Of a stretch of DNA of 64,000 bases, positions 39,030-48,191 are shown piece after piece. This DNA comes from Allofrancisella guangzhouensis (GTDB lineage Bacteria > Pseudomonadota > Gammaproteobacteria > Francisellales > Francisellaceae). Positions within the stretch are counted from its first letter, which is position 1; every line of letters starts with the position of its first letter. Position numbers and translations under genes: made by a program. Under the pieces are notes generated by a model. That model was not told the origin of the DNA, made no database searches, and was given only the letters and a program-made list of their open reading frames with translations. The DNA is taken from assembly GCF_000815225.1 (NCBI RefSeq), contig NZ_CP010427.1, positions 1,488,001 through 1,552,000 on the forward strand. The letters run 5' to 3'.

Positions 39030-40223
39030 ATGAGAGCTAAAAATATTCTAATTATTTTGTTACTTACTATACTAAACTTATCTTATGCACAAGATGAGTC
39101 ATACATTTGTAGTAATGAGATACTTAAGTCTCCTATAGTCTACTCACAAGAAAAAGGACAAATAAATTTTACCAATTGGGCTGATTATATATCTCCTGAT
39201 ATAGTTCCTTGTTTTTCTAAGCTTTCTAATACTAGAATTAAGTATATTTATACATCTGATGACAATATGACAAGAGCTAAAGTTATGACTGGCTCCTCAG
39301 GGTTTGATCTTATAGAGCAAGGGGCTTTATATTTAAACACTGAAATAGCTTCAAATGCTCTTGTAGAACTTGATAAATCAAAATTGCCAAATCTTAAGTA
39401 CCGTAATAAAGTTATTTACGACAAAGTTTCACAAATTAACGATCCTGGCAATAAATATGCTGTAATTTATAGCTATGGTACAACTGGTCTTGCTTATAAT
39501 AAAGAGCAAATAGAAGAACAACTCGGTAAAGGAGTTGTTCCGAACAGTTGGGAGTATGTATTTAATGCTAAATATCTAAGTAAACTAGCTAAATGTGGTG
39601 TATCTTTACTTGATGAGCCAGAACAGATTTTTGGTAATTACTTCTTTTTCCATGGAATAGATCCAAACACTACTAGCAAAGCCAAATACGAAAAAGCTGC
39701 GCTTGATATTATTAAAAATATTCGTCCATACATTAAATATTTCGATAGTAATAAATACCAAAATGATTTTACTGCTGGTAATTTATGTCTAGTTATGGGT
39801 TACTCTGGTGATGTTGTTAGATCTGTTGAAAGAGCTAAATCAGTCAATCCAAACGTTACTTTAGCTTATGTAATACCTAAAGAAGGTACTAATATTTGGT
39901 TTGACACGCTTATGATACCTAAAGGCGCTAAAAATTTGGATAAAGCATATGAACTTATGAACTATATAATAGATCCTTATATAGCAGCTCAGAATAGTAA
40001 CTACCTTTATCAACCTAATGCTGTTACTCAAAACAGTCAATACTTGGATTCTATTTTTGATAATAAAAATATTAAGCCTACTGATCAAATGATCAAAAAA
40101 ATGTATGTGCTAAATATTCATGATGCTGAAATGCAAAGTTTTATAAGTAGAATGTGGATGAATGTTAAATATGGTATAGAGTTTAAACCTAAGTATTACA
40201 GTCCTAAACAAGAAAATTTATAA
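39030..40223 (+). CDS. Periplasmic spermidine/putrescine-binding (PotD/PotF-like) protein
   Basis: A 397-residue solute-binding protein with signal peptide (MRAKNILIILLLTILNLSYA). The mature chain opens in the PotD manner (GQINFTNWADYISPDIVPCF), then KVMTGSSGFDLIEQGALYL, AVIYSYGTTGLAYNKEQI and LVMGYSGDVVRSVERA, with AYVIPKEGTNIWFDTLMIPKGA for the ligand-binding second lobe. No permease or ATPase genes are next to it, so the rest of the ABC importer must be elsewhere, or the protein is an orphan sensor or binding protein. ATG start at 39030 behind AAGTTGACAA; ribosome site weak. Confidence 0.88.
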   Translation: MRAKNILIILLLTILNLSYAQDESYICSNEILKSPIVYSQEKGQINFTNWADYISPDIVPCFSKLSNTRIKYIYTSDDNMTRAKVMTGSSGFDLIEQGALYLNTEIASNALVELDKSKLPNLKYRNKVIYDKVSQINDPGNKYAVIYSYGTTGLAYNKEQIEEQLGKGVVPNSWEYVFNAKYLSKLAKCGVSLLDEPEQIFGNYFFFHGIDPNTTSKAKYEKAALDIIKNIRPYIKYFDSNKYQNDFTAGNLCLVMGYSGDVVRSVERAKSVNPNVTLAYVIPKEGTNIWFDTLMIPKGAKNLDKAYELMNYIIDPYIAAQNSNYLYQPNAVTQNSQYLDSIFDNKNIKPTDQMIKKMYVLNIHDAEMQSFISRMWMNVKYGIEFKPKYYSPKQENL

Positions 40224-40404
40224 CCTAAACTTTCTGGTTAAAATTTTATATACAACCTGTATTCCCATATTATCTTCATTAAGCTTTATATAAATATTTT
40301 TCCTAAATCTTTATTTTAGTATTACTTTATAAATTTTTTAAATTTTGTAGAATGAAATTTAAAATTTTGTTATACTTTAAAAAAATTAAAGTTTTATATA
40401 ACTA

Positions 40405-41340
40405 ATGTTAATTATTTACCCATGGAAGCAAACTGGTAAACTCAGTTGTGGTGCCACAAGTTTTATGCACTGTCTTGCTGTAGTTAGTAGAAACCATACT
40501 AATGTGAAAATAGATACGTCACTAGGGTCTACAAATACTTGCTTTAAATTTATGTCAAAACAACAATTAGAACAGGCTACAACATCAGCATATAAAGACC
40601 TTACAATTCCTGCACATTTTGGATTAAAAAAAGAATTCATAATTAACGGTTTTATAGAAAGAATAAATGGTTCAATACGTACACAAAAGCATAGAGCGGA
40701 ACTAGCTAAGAGTCGATATGAAGCATTAATAAAAGCATATACAGAAACTACAACTATAGAAAGTTTAATAAGAAGAAAATATAGTTTACTTGGAAATGAG
40801 CTAGAAACAGTAGAATTTAAAGCGATGAATAGTACCTTTATTCCTTACTTCTTTATACCTAGACAGGATGGGATAGTTTATCCAAGCTCCGAAATGGAGA
40901 AACTGATAGATAGTATATTAGGCTTTAACCCAGAAAAAATACACTATGAGTTTGGTACAGAATATACTTTTCCCTCTAAAGTGGGTATTATTGCAAAGTT
41001 GATGGGCTTAACTCCAAGAGTAAGAATATCTTTAGGTGCAGGGCTTACAGTAGGTGCATGGTATTGGAATGAAGTAAGACACCTCCGTCAAATGAATATA
41101 AATTATGAGCAATGTTATATTCCACATCCTACACTAGTTACAGGCAAGTTTAAGAGTAATGAATCATGCTGTATGACTTTAATAGGAAATAACACATTTA
41201 GCTTTCTACACTGGATAGTAGTATATAAAGAGGGATGGATATATGACCCTGCTGACGGGTCATATTACAATAATTTTGAGCAACTTAGAAACAGTTATTC
41301 TTTTTCGGTTCGCACGCTTGGCGTTAATATATTTTTTTAA
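40405..41340 (+). CDS. Putative C39-like / papain-fold cysteine peptidase, orphan
   Basis: A 311-residue protein of unrecognised family. The N-terminus YPWKQTGKLSCGATSFMHCL has the Gln (9), spacer and Cys-Gly (15-16) of C39-like and other papain-fold enzymes, and the C-terminal FLHWIVVYKEGWIYDPADG supplies His269 with Asp281 in the usual H-x-x-x-x and DPADG setting. The region between is larger than in ordinary C39 domains and has no recognisable motif. There is no signal peptide or transporter domain, so it is not a bacteriocin exporter part. It could act in the cytoplasm or be a secreted factor; this is inference. It lies convergent with the 609-residue orphan. Confidence 0.55.
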   Translation: MLIIYPWKQTGKLSCGATSFMHCLAVVSRNHTNVKIDTSLGSTNTCFKFMSKQQLEQATTSAYKDLTIPAHFGLKKEFIINGFIERINGSIRTQKHRAELAKSRYEALIKAYTETTTIESLIRRKYSLLGNELETVEFKAMNSTFIPYFFIPRQDGIVYPSSEMEKLIDSILGFNPEKIHYEFGTEYTFPSKVGIIAKLMGLTPRVRISLGAGLTVGAWYWNEVRHLRQMNINYEQCYIPHPTLVTGKFKSNESCCMTLIGNNTFSFLHWIVVYKEGWIYDPADGSYYNNFEQLRNSYSFSVRTLGVNIFF

Positions 41341-41424
41341 ACTCTTTTTCAGTTGTTTTGAAATACTTTATAAAGAGCTTTTACAGTTACTAATATGCTT
41401 CTTATGTAGTGTATTAAACGATAA

Positions 41425-43239
41425 TTATATTATAAGCTCTTGTACAGGTAACTTACTTTTTGTATCTATTTTCTTAACGAAATCAAGATATTTAGAACTA
41501 ACTGGTTCGACACAATTAACAAACTTATCAAGTCCAGCTTGGATGTCATCTTCACTAAACCGACTATAAAGCGCGTGGATCAAAGGTATGTACTTTAAAT
41601 CCCCATTATATTGCCAATCAAACTTGAAACTTTTTAATATATGGAGTACTGATAGATTTACTAGGGTAAATAGAGAATAAGGTTCAGATTTAATAGCGCG
41701 GAATATATGTTTTTCATTACCTATGTTATTGTCCTTAAAGCAAGAGATTAAATAGTTATCTACTTCTTTTAGATCTGTTGCTTTGGTAACGCATTGCAGT
41801 AACGCAACTGCTCTTCTTATACCAGTATCGCCATGATGTCCTAATTTAAATTTCTTTTCATTCTTCTTATATTCTACTGCTTTTTTATTTATATTTCGCA
41901 TTTCCCATAAAGCTTTATATCTCATTACCCCTTCAATAATACAAGCTCTTAACTTATCACTTATTACTTCATAATCTACGTTAATAATAATTTGTTGCGG
42001 TTGAATTACAGGTGGTTTAAAAATGTTCGCTCCTAATAACAAAAATGGTCGATTAAGCTGACGAAGTTGGGACGAAGGCTCTGTAGTGTAAGTATATGTA
42101 AACTTTAAACCATTTAGCATAGGCTCGCTATTTCCAGACAGAAGAGGCTCATTATTTATGAGTTTATATTGTTGTATGATTGGCGAAGTAACCTCGTTTA
42201 TAACTGAAAGCAATACATATTTGTTTCCTACGAGATCTTGTTTCTCAATCTCATTCTTGTAAACATTTGCTACCTGTTGCTCGTAATCACAAGGCTTTTG
42301 AACTAAACCTGCCATTTCGATAGGTATCACTTTATAATTACCAAAGCTAGAAACTTCATTGTTATCTAACTGATATAATGTCCTCACCCATACAACTTTA
42401 GCATCTATCTTTAATCGTTGATTATTTTTGGTGTAGTAGTGTGGTAATTTCTTAAGAGTTTTGGCAATCTCATAGCAATACATTTTTCCATTATACTCAA
42501 ATTGATAAGTGTCTATGTCTATGTCTTCATTAAGGGCATCATGATGCGATCGCCTATGATCTACATGAACTGCTCTTAGTGCAGCACTAAACAAATTGTA
42601 GTAATCTTTCAGGTAAACTGCTCCAAGAAGCTCTCCTCTATAATCTGTCTGAATCTCAACGTTTCCAATTTGTGAAAAGTTATCTCCCTGTTGAAAGATA
42701 CCCAAAAACTTAGAAGGTAATTCATTAGCATCCTTCATAGGGCGTGATAATTTTACTTCTAAAGAGTAATCCAGAGCCACTTTTGCCTGCTCCACTTGTT
42801 CTTCTTGCTCATCTTCTTCAGCCACTAAATATTTGAATAAATTAGAATTATTAAGTTTGTATTGAGTTATCAGTAGATATAATCTGTCTGGTTTCTCGAT
42901 TTTATTTTGTTTTTCAGCAATTGTAAAGATGTTATCAAATTTCTCATCTAGTTTTGAGATTACCATACATTCAAAGACATATCCAGATCCTCGATAGTCT
43001 TCATTATATTCGTCACCTTTCTGAATACCACCACCAGATCTGAAACCGGTAAAAACTCGCCAACAACTTTCTGATTTAGATTTATACCAGATTCTAGGTT
43101 GCCGATTGCCGCGACCCAAAATAAATTTATAGCCGTCATCTTGTAATAACATGCATTGTATATCAAATGTGCATGCTCCTATCTTGATTTGTTCTAAGAT
43201 TGGTAGTTTGTTTTCCCACCAGTCGGTTATATAATTCAT
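41425..43239 (-). CDS. Large orphan protein (about 604-609 aa), unknown function
   Basis: I do not recognise this protein. From the preferred ATG at 43239 (GAGG 9 bases upstream) it has 604 residues; a GTG at 43254 and an ATG at 43248 are alternatives. No signal peptide or membrane segment is seen. Notable segments in the 609-aa numbering: a Gly-rich FTGFRSGGGIQKGDEYNEDY near residue 75 with RIWYKSKSESCWRVF before it, an acidic EEDEQEEQVEQ at about 146-156, the His-rich VHVDHRRSHHDAL near 235 and a helical C-terminal third. The upstream 500 bases are gene-poor. The context of other orphans suggests an accessory gene. Confidence 0.6.
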   Translation of the reverse strand: MNYITDWWENKLPILEQIKIGACTFDIQCMLLQDDGYKFILGRGNRQPRIWYKSKSESCWRVFTGFRSGGGIQKGDEYNEDYRGSGYVFECMVISKLDEKFDNIFTIAEKQNKIEKPDRLYLLITQYKLNNSNLFKYLVAEEDEQEEQVEQAKVALDYSLEVKLSRPMKDANELPSKFLGIFQQGDNFSQIGNVEIQTDYRGELLGAVYLKDYYNLFSAALRAVHVDHRRSHHDALNEDIDIDTYQFEYNGKMYCYEIAKTLKKLPHYYTKNNQRLKIDAKVVWVRTLYQLDNNEVSSFGNYKVIPIEMAGLVQKPCDYEQQVANVYKNEIEKQDLVGNKYVLLSVINEVTSPIIQQYKLINNEPLLSGNSEPMLNGLKFTYTYTTEPSSQLRQLNRPFLLLGANIFKPPVIQPQQIIINVDYEVISDKLRACIIEGVMRYKALWEMRNINKKAVEYKKNEKKFKLGHHGDTGIRRAVALLQCVTKATDLKEVDNYLISCFKDNNIGNEKHIFRAIKSEPYSLFTLVNLSVLHILKSFKFDWQYNGDLKYIPLIHALYSRFSEDDIQAGLDKFVNCVEPVSSKYLDFVKKIDTKSKLPVQELII

Positions 43240-43254
43240 ATCTCTCATCCTCAC

Positions 43255-43780
43255 TTTATTTGTTTAACTAATATAGGTTATTATTTAATAAATTTATAAC
43301 CATATTAAAGTTATAGCTATTGCCATTTATATAATACAGTAAAGACTTGATAATCAGTAGAATATTTTTTAACAACAACTATTAAATTTTAACAAATATT
43401 TTAATTAAAAACATGCTAATAATATAATATTTTCTACAGTATGCTTATGAACTTAAAAAGATTTGTAGTTGGAGGTTAAACTGATAGTTATAGTATTAAG
43501 AGTGTTGATTTAACCAGGGATTTTTTATTTTCATTTTTTTAAACAGGATTTTTTTGAAGAATTTAAGAAAATCTTCTTATTTTTATATCCCATATCAGCT
43601 TTTTTAGCTGATATAGCTAAATTACTATATTTTAGTTATAATGTTTTGTATTTGATCTGCAATAGCTGAGTAAATATCCTCTGACTTCTTATTCTTAGAC
43701 ATTGTTTCTATCCTTAATATTTTGCTAGAAATAATCTAGCAGGTTAATTAAGAATTTACACAGTTATTTGGAAATTCCCC
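43255..43780. other. 526-base gap with a possible 25-codon gene and a perfect hairpin
   Basis: AT-rich DNA between trmL and the orphan gene. A 9-base-stem hairpin (ATATCAGCT-TTTTT-AGCTGATAT) lies at 43592-43614; neither side has a T-run, so it is not a standard terminator. A 25-codon frame on the minus strand is listed separately. A TTTAAC/TATAAT-rich stretch at 43360-43440 could hold the promoter of the orphan gene, but no clear pair of hexamers was chosen. Confidence 0.45.
43625..43702 (-). CDS. Possible 25-residue peptide gene
   Basis: ATG at 43702 preceded by AAGGATAGAAAC (ribosome site with suitable spacing), running to a TAG at 43625-43627, followed by the palindrome at 43592-43614. 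The peptide (SEDIYSAIADQIQNIITKI after an initial MSKNKK) would form an amphipathic helix. It could be a genuine small protein or chance; no homologue is known to me. Confidence 0.3.
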   Translation of the reverse strand: MSKNKKSEDIYSAIADQIQNIITKI

Positions 43781-44248
43781 TTATAAAAGATCTAAACTTT
43801 CAAAACCAATGTTATTCAAAGCCCCATACAAAATTACAGCTACAGAATTTGATAAATTTAGGCTACGACTATTTTTATACATAGGGATTTTGATTTGGGT
43901 GTCTTTAAGTAACTCTAAAACTTTTGCTGGTAGACCTCTAGTCTCAGGGCCAAATAATAAAATGTCATCGCAATCAAAATCTACCTGATGATAATATTGC
44001 TTTGCTTTAGTTGTACAAGCCCAAATTTTTTTAGTTTTATTTTTTTGGTAAAACTCACCGAAATTTTTATAGATTTTGAGGTTTGCAAACTCATGGTAAT
44101 CTAAGCCTGCTCTTCTAAGTTGTTTATCTTCTAGTTTAAAGCCTAAGGGCTCTATAAGATGTAAATTAGCACCCACATTTGCACATAACCGGATAATATT
44201 GCCTGTATTGGGTGGGATCTCTGGCTCATACAAAGCTATATTTATCAT
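43781..44248 (-). CDS. trmL: tRNA (cytidine/uridine-34-2'-O)-methyltransferase TrmL
   Basis: SPOUT-fold enzyme that methylates the wobble ribose of tRNA-Leu. The knot motifs are visible: YEPEIPPNTGNIIRLCAN at the N-terminus, LLFGPETRGLPAKVLE in the middle and IPMYKNSRSLNLSNSVAVIL at the C-terminus. At 155 residues it is the minimal family size. It is the last gene of the six-gene minus-strand operon, 12 bases after hemB. Confidence 0.95.
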   Translation of the reverse strand: MINIALYEPEIPPNTGNIIRLCANVGANLHLIEPLGFKLEDKQLRRAGLDYHEFANLKIYKNFGEFYQKNKTKKIWACTTKAKQYYHQVDFDCDDILLFGPETRGLPAKVLELLKDTQIKIPMYKNSRSLNLSNSVAVILYGALNNIGFESLDLL

Positions 44249-44260
44249 CTATTTAAACTC

Positions 44261-45229
44261 TTAAATCCAACTTGCAACATCTAAAGCTGTATACGTAAGT
44301 ATAATTTTAGCGCCTGCTCTTTTCATAGATGTTAGTATCTCTATAGTAATAGCTTTTTCATCTACCAAACCTGCTTGAACAGCAGCTTTTACCATCGCAT
44401 ATTCACCACTTACATGATAAGCAGCTATTGGTAGATCAACAATATGACTTAGTTCATTAATAATATCAAGATAGCTTAAAGCTGGTTTTACCATAATAAA
44501 ATCAGCACCTTGCTCAACATCTGTTATAGCTTCTCGAATAGCTTCTTTTTTATTACGGTAGTCCATCTGATAAGTCTTACGATCACCTTTTAGCGAAGAG
44601 TCACAAGCACTTCTAAATGGACCATAAAAAGCTGAAGCGAATTTTACTGAATATGACATGATTGCTACAGTTTCAAAATTTGCCTCGTCTAATGCTTGAC
44701 GCATCGCTATAATCATACCATCCATCATACCGCTTGGAGCTACTATATCAGCTCCAGCTTGCGCGTGAGAGACAGCCGTTTTCTGTAAAATCTCTAAAGT
44801 TATATCATTATCAACGTATTGATTTTGATCTAAAACCCCACAATGTCCATGAGGAGTGAAACTACACATACAAACGTCAGTAGCAACTACTAATTCTGGT
44901 GCAAGCTGTTTAATTTTTCTAATCGCTTGTTGTGTAATTCCATTAGGGTCATAATTTTCAGATGACATTAAATCTTTAGTTTTTGGCACCCCAAATATCA
45001 TTATGCTTTTGATTCCAGCTTTCGTAACTTGCTCAACAAGTTCATCTAACCTATCTACAGACCAATGATACTGGTTAGACATACTTGAAATTTCTTTTTT
45101 TATATTTTGACCATGTACTACAAATATAGGGTACATTAAATCATCTATACTTAAGCTAGTTTCAGCAACTATATCTCTTAAGTTTTGTGTCATTCTAAGC
45201 CTACGTGGTCGTGATACTGGGAAACTCAT
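44261..45229 (-). CDS. hemB: Delta-aminolevulinic acid dehydratase (porphobilinogen synthase)
   Basis: Condenses two 5-aminolevulinate molecules to porphobilinogen in heme synthesis. The 322 residues include the Cys-rich metal-binding segment DVCMCSFTPHGHCGVL, indicating a zinc-type enzyme, the Schiff-base lysines in SYSVKFASAFYGPFR and MVKPALSYLDII, and the AYHVSGEYAMVKAA block. In an operon between yhbY and trmL with 10-12-base gaps. Confidence 0.97.
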   Translation of the reverse strand: MSFPVSRPRRLRMTQNLRDIVAETSLSIDDLMYPIFVVHGQNIKKEISSMSNQYHWSVDRLDELVEQVTKAGIKSIMIFGVPKTKDLMSSENYDPNGITQQAIRKIKQLAPELVVATDVCMCSFTPHGHCGVLDQNQYVDNDITLEILQKTAVSHAQAGADIVAPSGMMDGMIIAMRQALDEANFETVAIMSYSVKFASAFYGPFRSACDSSLKGDRKTYQMDYRNKKEAIREAITDVEQGADFIMVKPALSYLDIINELSHIVDLPIAAYHVSGEYAMVKAAVQAGLVDEKAITIEILTSMKRAGAKIILTYTALDVASWI

Positions 45230-45239
45230 ATTTTAATCC

Positions 45240-45515
45240 TTATTTCTTTTTATTAGGATTTTTTCTATATAAAACTAAAATATTACCTATAATCTGCACA
45301 AGCTCACACTTTGTTGCTTGAATTACCCTTGCAGATAACTCTTCTTTGTATTCTTTAGGTGCCCGAAAAACTTTTACTTTGATTAACTCATGTGTTGCTA
45401 ATGCTAAATCAATCTCTAAGAGTACATTTTCTGTTAAGCCTTTTTCTCCTATTAAAACCACTGGTTTTAATTTATGAGCTAAACTTTTTAATTCTTGTTG
45501 TTGTTTTACATCCAT
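45240..45515 (-). CDS. yhbY: YhbY-family RNA-binding protein (CRM domain)
   Basis: A 91-residue single CRM-domain protein that associates with pre-50S ribosomal particles in E. coli. Visible: LKSLAHKLKPVVLIGEKGLTENVL with the GxxG loop GEKG, then LATHELIKVKVF and VQIIGNILVLYRKN. Compact operon position between holB and hemB (gaps of 8 and 10 bases). Confidence 0.93.
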   Translation of the reverse strand: MDVKQQQELKSLAHKLKPVVLIGEKGLTENVLLEIDLALATHELIKVKVFRAPKEYKEELSARVIQATKCELVQIIGNILVLYRKNPNKKK

Positions 45516-45523
45516 TTTTTTAC

Positions 45524-46435
45524 CTATTTTATAATCTCTAATATTAAATTTTCTAAAATCAATTCTTTATCAACATTTTTGAAATTTGCAAAGTAATTCT
45601 TTGCCTCTAAAGCTTGTCTATATATTTTATACACCTTATCACTATCTAATTTTGTTGCAAGATATTTAATAACAGCTAGCTTATCATAGTTTGCTATAAT
45701 CTCGCTCCCTTTATCTAGTTTATAATAATATATATCTATAATTATACTTGTAAGCCAGTATAAAGCATCTTTATAATAAGAAGCTATCTCCTTTAAAAAA
45801 AGATTTATATTAAACTGATTTACTAATACCTTCATAAGTAAATTTCTAGTCTGCCAAAAATGTTGTTCAAGCTTAATTTTTACTACGATATTTACATCTC
45901 CACGAGCTATTTGTAAAGATTTAGCTACACCATCTTTTGACATCTCAAAGACGTATTTAAGATAATTAAGCTTATCTTCTTGGTTAAGCTTTATATCATA
46001 GACTAATGATCTACTTTTTATAGTTGCTAATACATTATTATAATCGCGTGTAAACATTAGAAAAAAAGTATCTTCTGTTGGCTCTTCTAACGTTTTTAAA
46101 AGAGCATTTGCGGCTGAAATATTGAGAAAACTTAACTCTTCAATAATTATGATTTTAGCTAAATTATTATAAGCTGTTAACTCACAATTTTTTATAATTT
46201 TTTTGACTTCTGCTACTTTTATCTCGTCACTTTCTGTTCTCGCGACAGTGATATATGGACTATCTTGGTAGTTTTCTAGCTGTTGGCCTAAAATAATCTG
46301 ACATAAAGAATTAATAAAACTTTCCAACAGTATGGCATCTTTAACTCTAAAAATAAAAGCGTGATGTAAAGTTTTAGCAGATTTTTGTTCAAAAAAAATA
46401 TCAAGAAGCTGACTATGAGTTTTAAGCTTTAACAC
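45524..46435 (-). CDS. holB: DNA polymerase III delta' subunit
   Basis: Clamp-loader subunit. A 303-residue AAA+ protein: the start is HHAFIFRV, a P-loop is not seen (delta' does not hydrolyse ATP), the sensor/SRC region has NALLKTLEEPTEDTFFLM, and IKSRSLVYDIKL follows. The usual Cys-rich zinc module between strands is missing. Located in an operon between sohB and yhbY. The N-terminus is divergent, as is typical for HolB, so the call rests on the LLKTLEEP region. Confidence 0.88.
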   Translation of the reverse strand: MLKLKTHSQLLDIFFEQKSAKTLHHAFIFRVKDAILLESFINSLCQIILGQQLENYQDSPYITVARTESDEIKVAEVKKIIKNCELTAYNNLAKIIIIEELSFLNISAANALLKTLEEPTEDTFFLMFTRDYNNVLATIKSRSLVYDIKLNQEDKLNYLKYVFEMSKDGVAKSLQIARGDVNIVVKIKLEQHFWQTRNLLMKVLVNQFNINLFLKEIASYYKDALYWLTSIIIDIYYYKLDKGSEIIANYDKLAVIKYLATKLDSDKVYKIYRQALEAKNYFANFKNVDKELILENLILEIIK

Positions 46436-46442
46436 TTCAATC

Positions 46443-47459
46443 CTATATTATTTTACGTGCATATAAAAAGTTAGTAATCATACTCTTAACATATGCTAGT
46501 TTTGACTTTAAAAACCCTTTTTCTTTTTTCCTAACAAAACTAACCTCATAAACATTACTTTCTTTATCAAGGTGCCTAATTATATAATCATCATAAGTTT
46601 GAATTTCATCTACCAAACCTAGCTCTAAAGCATCTTTACCGAACCAATATTCACCAGTAGCAACTTTTTGCATATCTAAGTTTGGTCTATATATTAGTAT
46701 ATGCTTTTTAAATAACTCATGAATATTGTGTAAGTCTTGTTTAAATTTTTGGCGTCCCTCTTCTGTATTCTCACCAACAGTAGTTAAAGTACGTTTGTAT
46801 GCTCCGGAAGTATGCATTTCGACATCTATGCCATTCTTTTGCAGCAACTCTCTAATATTAGGCACAGTCCCTACCACACCAATCGAGCCAACTATAGCAA
46901 ACGGTGCTGAAATAATTTTATGTGCAACAGCAGACATCATATAACCACCACTTGCAGCTATCTGATCTATACACACTGTCAAGTTTATGCCTGCTTGGCG
47001 TATACGCTCTAATTGAGCTGCAGCAAATCCATAACCATTAACTACGCCACCAGGACTATCAATTCGTACCACAACTTCATCTGTAGTATTAGCAACGCCT
47101 AATATAGCTGAAATTTCTTTACGTAAGTTTTCAACTTGAGAAGCATGAATATCGCCTTTAAAGTTCAAAACAAAAATCCTATTTCTTGAACTTATTTCTT
47201 TAGTGTGTTTTTTTTGTTTTTTAAGGTAGCTTTTATATTCTTTTTTGTCTAATAGTGTCTCTAAAAGTTTTTCTTTGGTTTCTTTATATTCACTACCTAG
47301 CTTATTAATTTCTAGCTTACCTTTTGAAAGCTTAGTTACCTCTTGTTTTGCCTTTGCTAACAATGAAAAAAAACTTCCTAAGACAAATACGATAGTAAAT
47401 ATAACTACTAACGCACTTAATATAAAAAATACAAAATCTATAAATCCTTGATACCACAT
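46443..47459 (-). CDS. sohB: Inner-membrane S49 peptidase SohB
   Basis: Serine protease of the signal-peptide-peptidase (SppA) family. A 338-residue protein with an N-terminal transmembrane segment (about 8-30: DFVFFILSALVVIFTIVFVLGSFF), a coiled linker, then the S49 domain: VVRIDSPGGVVNGYGFAAAQ, the nucleophile in DQIAASGGYMMSAV and the catalytic Lys in HTSGAYKRTLTTVGENTEE. In the operon between sspA and holB. Membrane-facing periplasmic activity is the family norm. Confidence 0.95.
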   Translation of the reverse strand: MWYQGFIDFVFFILSALVVIFTIVFVLGSFFSLLAKAKQEVTKLSKGKLEINKLGSEYKETKEKLLETLLDKKEYKSYLKKQKKHTKEISSRNRIFVLNFKGDIHASQVENLRKEISAILGVANTTDEVVVRIDSPGGVVNGYGFAAAQLERIRQAGINLTVCIDQIAASGGYMMSAVAHKIISAPFAIVGSIGVVGTVPNIRELLQKNGIDVEMHTSGAYKRTLTTVGENTEEGRQKFKQDLHNIHELFKKHILIYRPNLDMQKVATGEYWFGKDALELGLVDEIQTYDDYIIRHLDKESNVYEVSFVRKKEKGFLKSKLAYVKSMITNFLYARKII

Positions 47460-47465
47460 AATTAC

Positions 47466-48098
47466 CTACCTATGAACTCGTAAGGTTTTTAACAGCGAAT
47501 CATTAGCATTTCCTTTTAAATTTGCTTTTTTAATAGAATCACGTACAAAAATACGCTTTTTATAATTATAAATCGCACCAAAACTCTCATCTATAATAAA
47601 GCCTTCAGCTTCAAGAGAGATCAAATACGCTGCTATATAGCAATCTGCTAACGTAAAACTTGAGCAGATAAAAAAATCTGTTTCTGTAAAAACTTTTTCA
47701 ACAGCCAAAAAGCTATCTTTTAGATTCTTAAATAAAGAATCAAGCTTAGCTTTATCATTACGGTTTTTTTTAATTTCATCCAAAACTGGATACCACTCAT
47801 TATCTATTTTATCTAGAGACAAACGGATTTTGATCCTTTCATTTACCAAACTTGGTAATAATCCTGGTGCTGGAAACCTCTCATCGATGTAAATTAACAG
47901 CGCCTTTCTATTATTTATACTATAATCTTTTTCTTTTAAAACTGGAAATATACCATCTGGCGAGATCTTTTTTAACATCTCTGATGATAAATCTCCTGAT
48001 TCTACTACCTCCATATTCATCTTTTTTTCCGCTAGAGCGATTCTTGCTCTTAGTGAGTATGGACAGTATTTAGCTGTATATAATGTTACTTTCATCAA
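47466..48098 (-). CDS. sspA: Stringent starvation protein A (SspA)
   Basis: Glutathione-transferase-fold RNA-polymerase partner. A 210-residue protein opening VTLYTAKYCPYSLRARIALAEK, with NNRKALLIYIDERFPAPGLLP in the N-terminal domain and TLADCYIAAYLISLEAEGF in the helical domain. It closely matches my memory of Francisella SspA. In F. tularensis SspA pairs with MglA and, with PigR and ppGpp, turns on the FPI type VI genes. It is first in the operon ahead of sohB. MglA is not in the window. Confidence 0.92.
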   Translation of the reverse strand: MMKVTLYTAKYCPYSLRARIALAEKKMNMEVVESGDLSSEMLKKISPDGIFPVLKEKDYSINNRKALLIYIDERFPAPGLLPSLVNERIKIRLSLDKIDNEWYPVLDEIKKNRNDKAKLDSLFKNLKDSFLAVEKVFTETDFFICSSFTLADCYIAAYLISLEAEGFIIDESFGAIYNYKKRIFVRDSIKKANLKGNANDSLLKTLRVHR

Positions 48099-48143
48099 AC
48101 TTGCCTTTATAAGATTAAAACAATTAAAACTCTACTTATTGTT

Positions 48144-48152
48144 TGCTATAAT
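48144..48152 (+). promoter_or_regulatory. Probable promoter of tusE-yggX (extended -10)
   Basis: TGCTATAAT at 48144-48152 is an exact extended -10. No good -35 is seen at 17 bases. The gene start (GTG 48192) is 40 bases further. The sspA operon is transcribed divergently from the same gap. Confidence 0.5.
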
Positions 48153-48191
48153 TGTGAGTACTAAAAACTAATATGAAATTTTACCATATTT

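Noticed and set aside
43592-43614. Hairpin as an intrinsic terminator
   Set aside because: Perfect stem, but no T-run follows on either strand.
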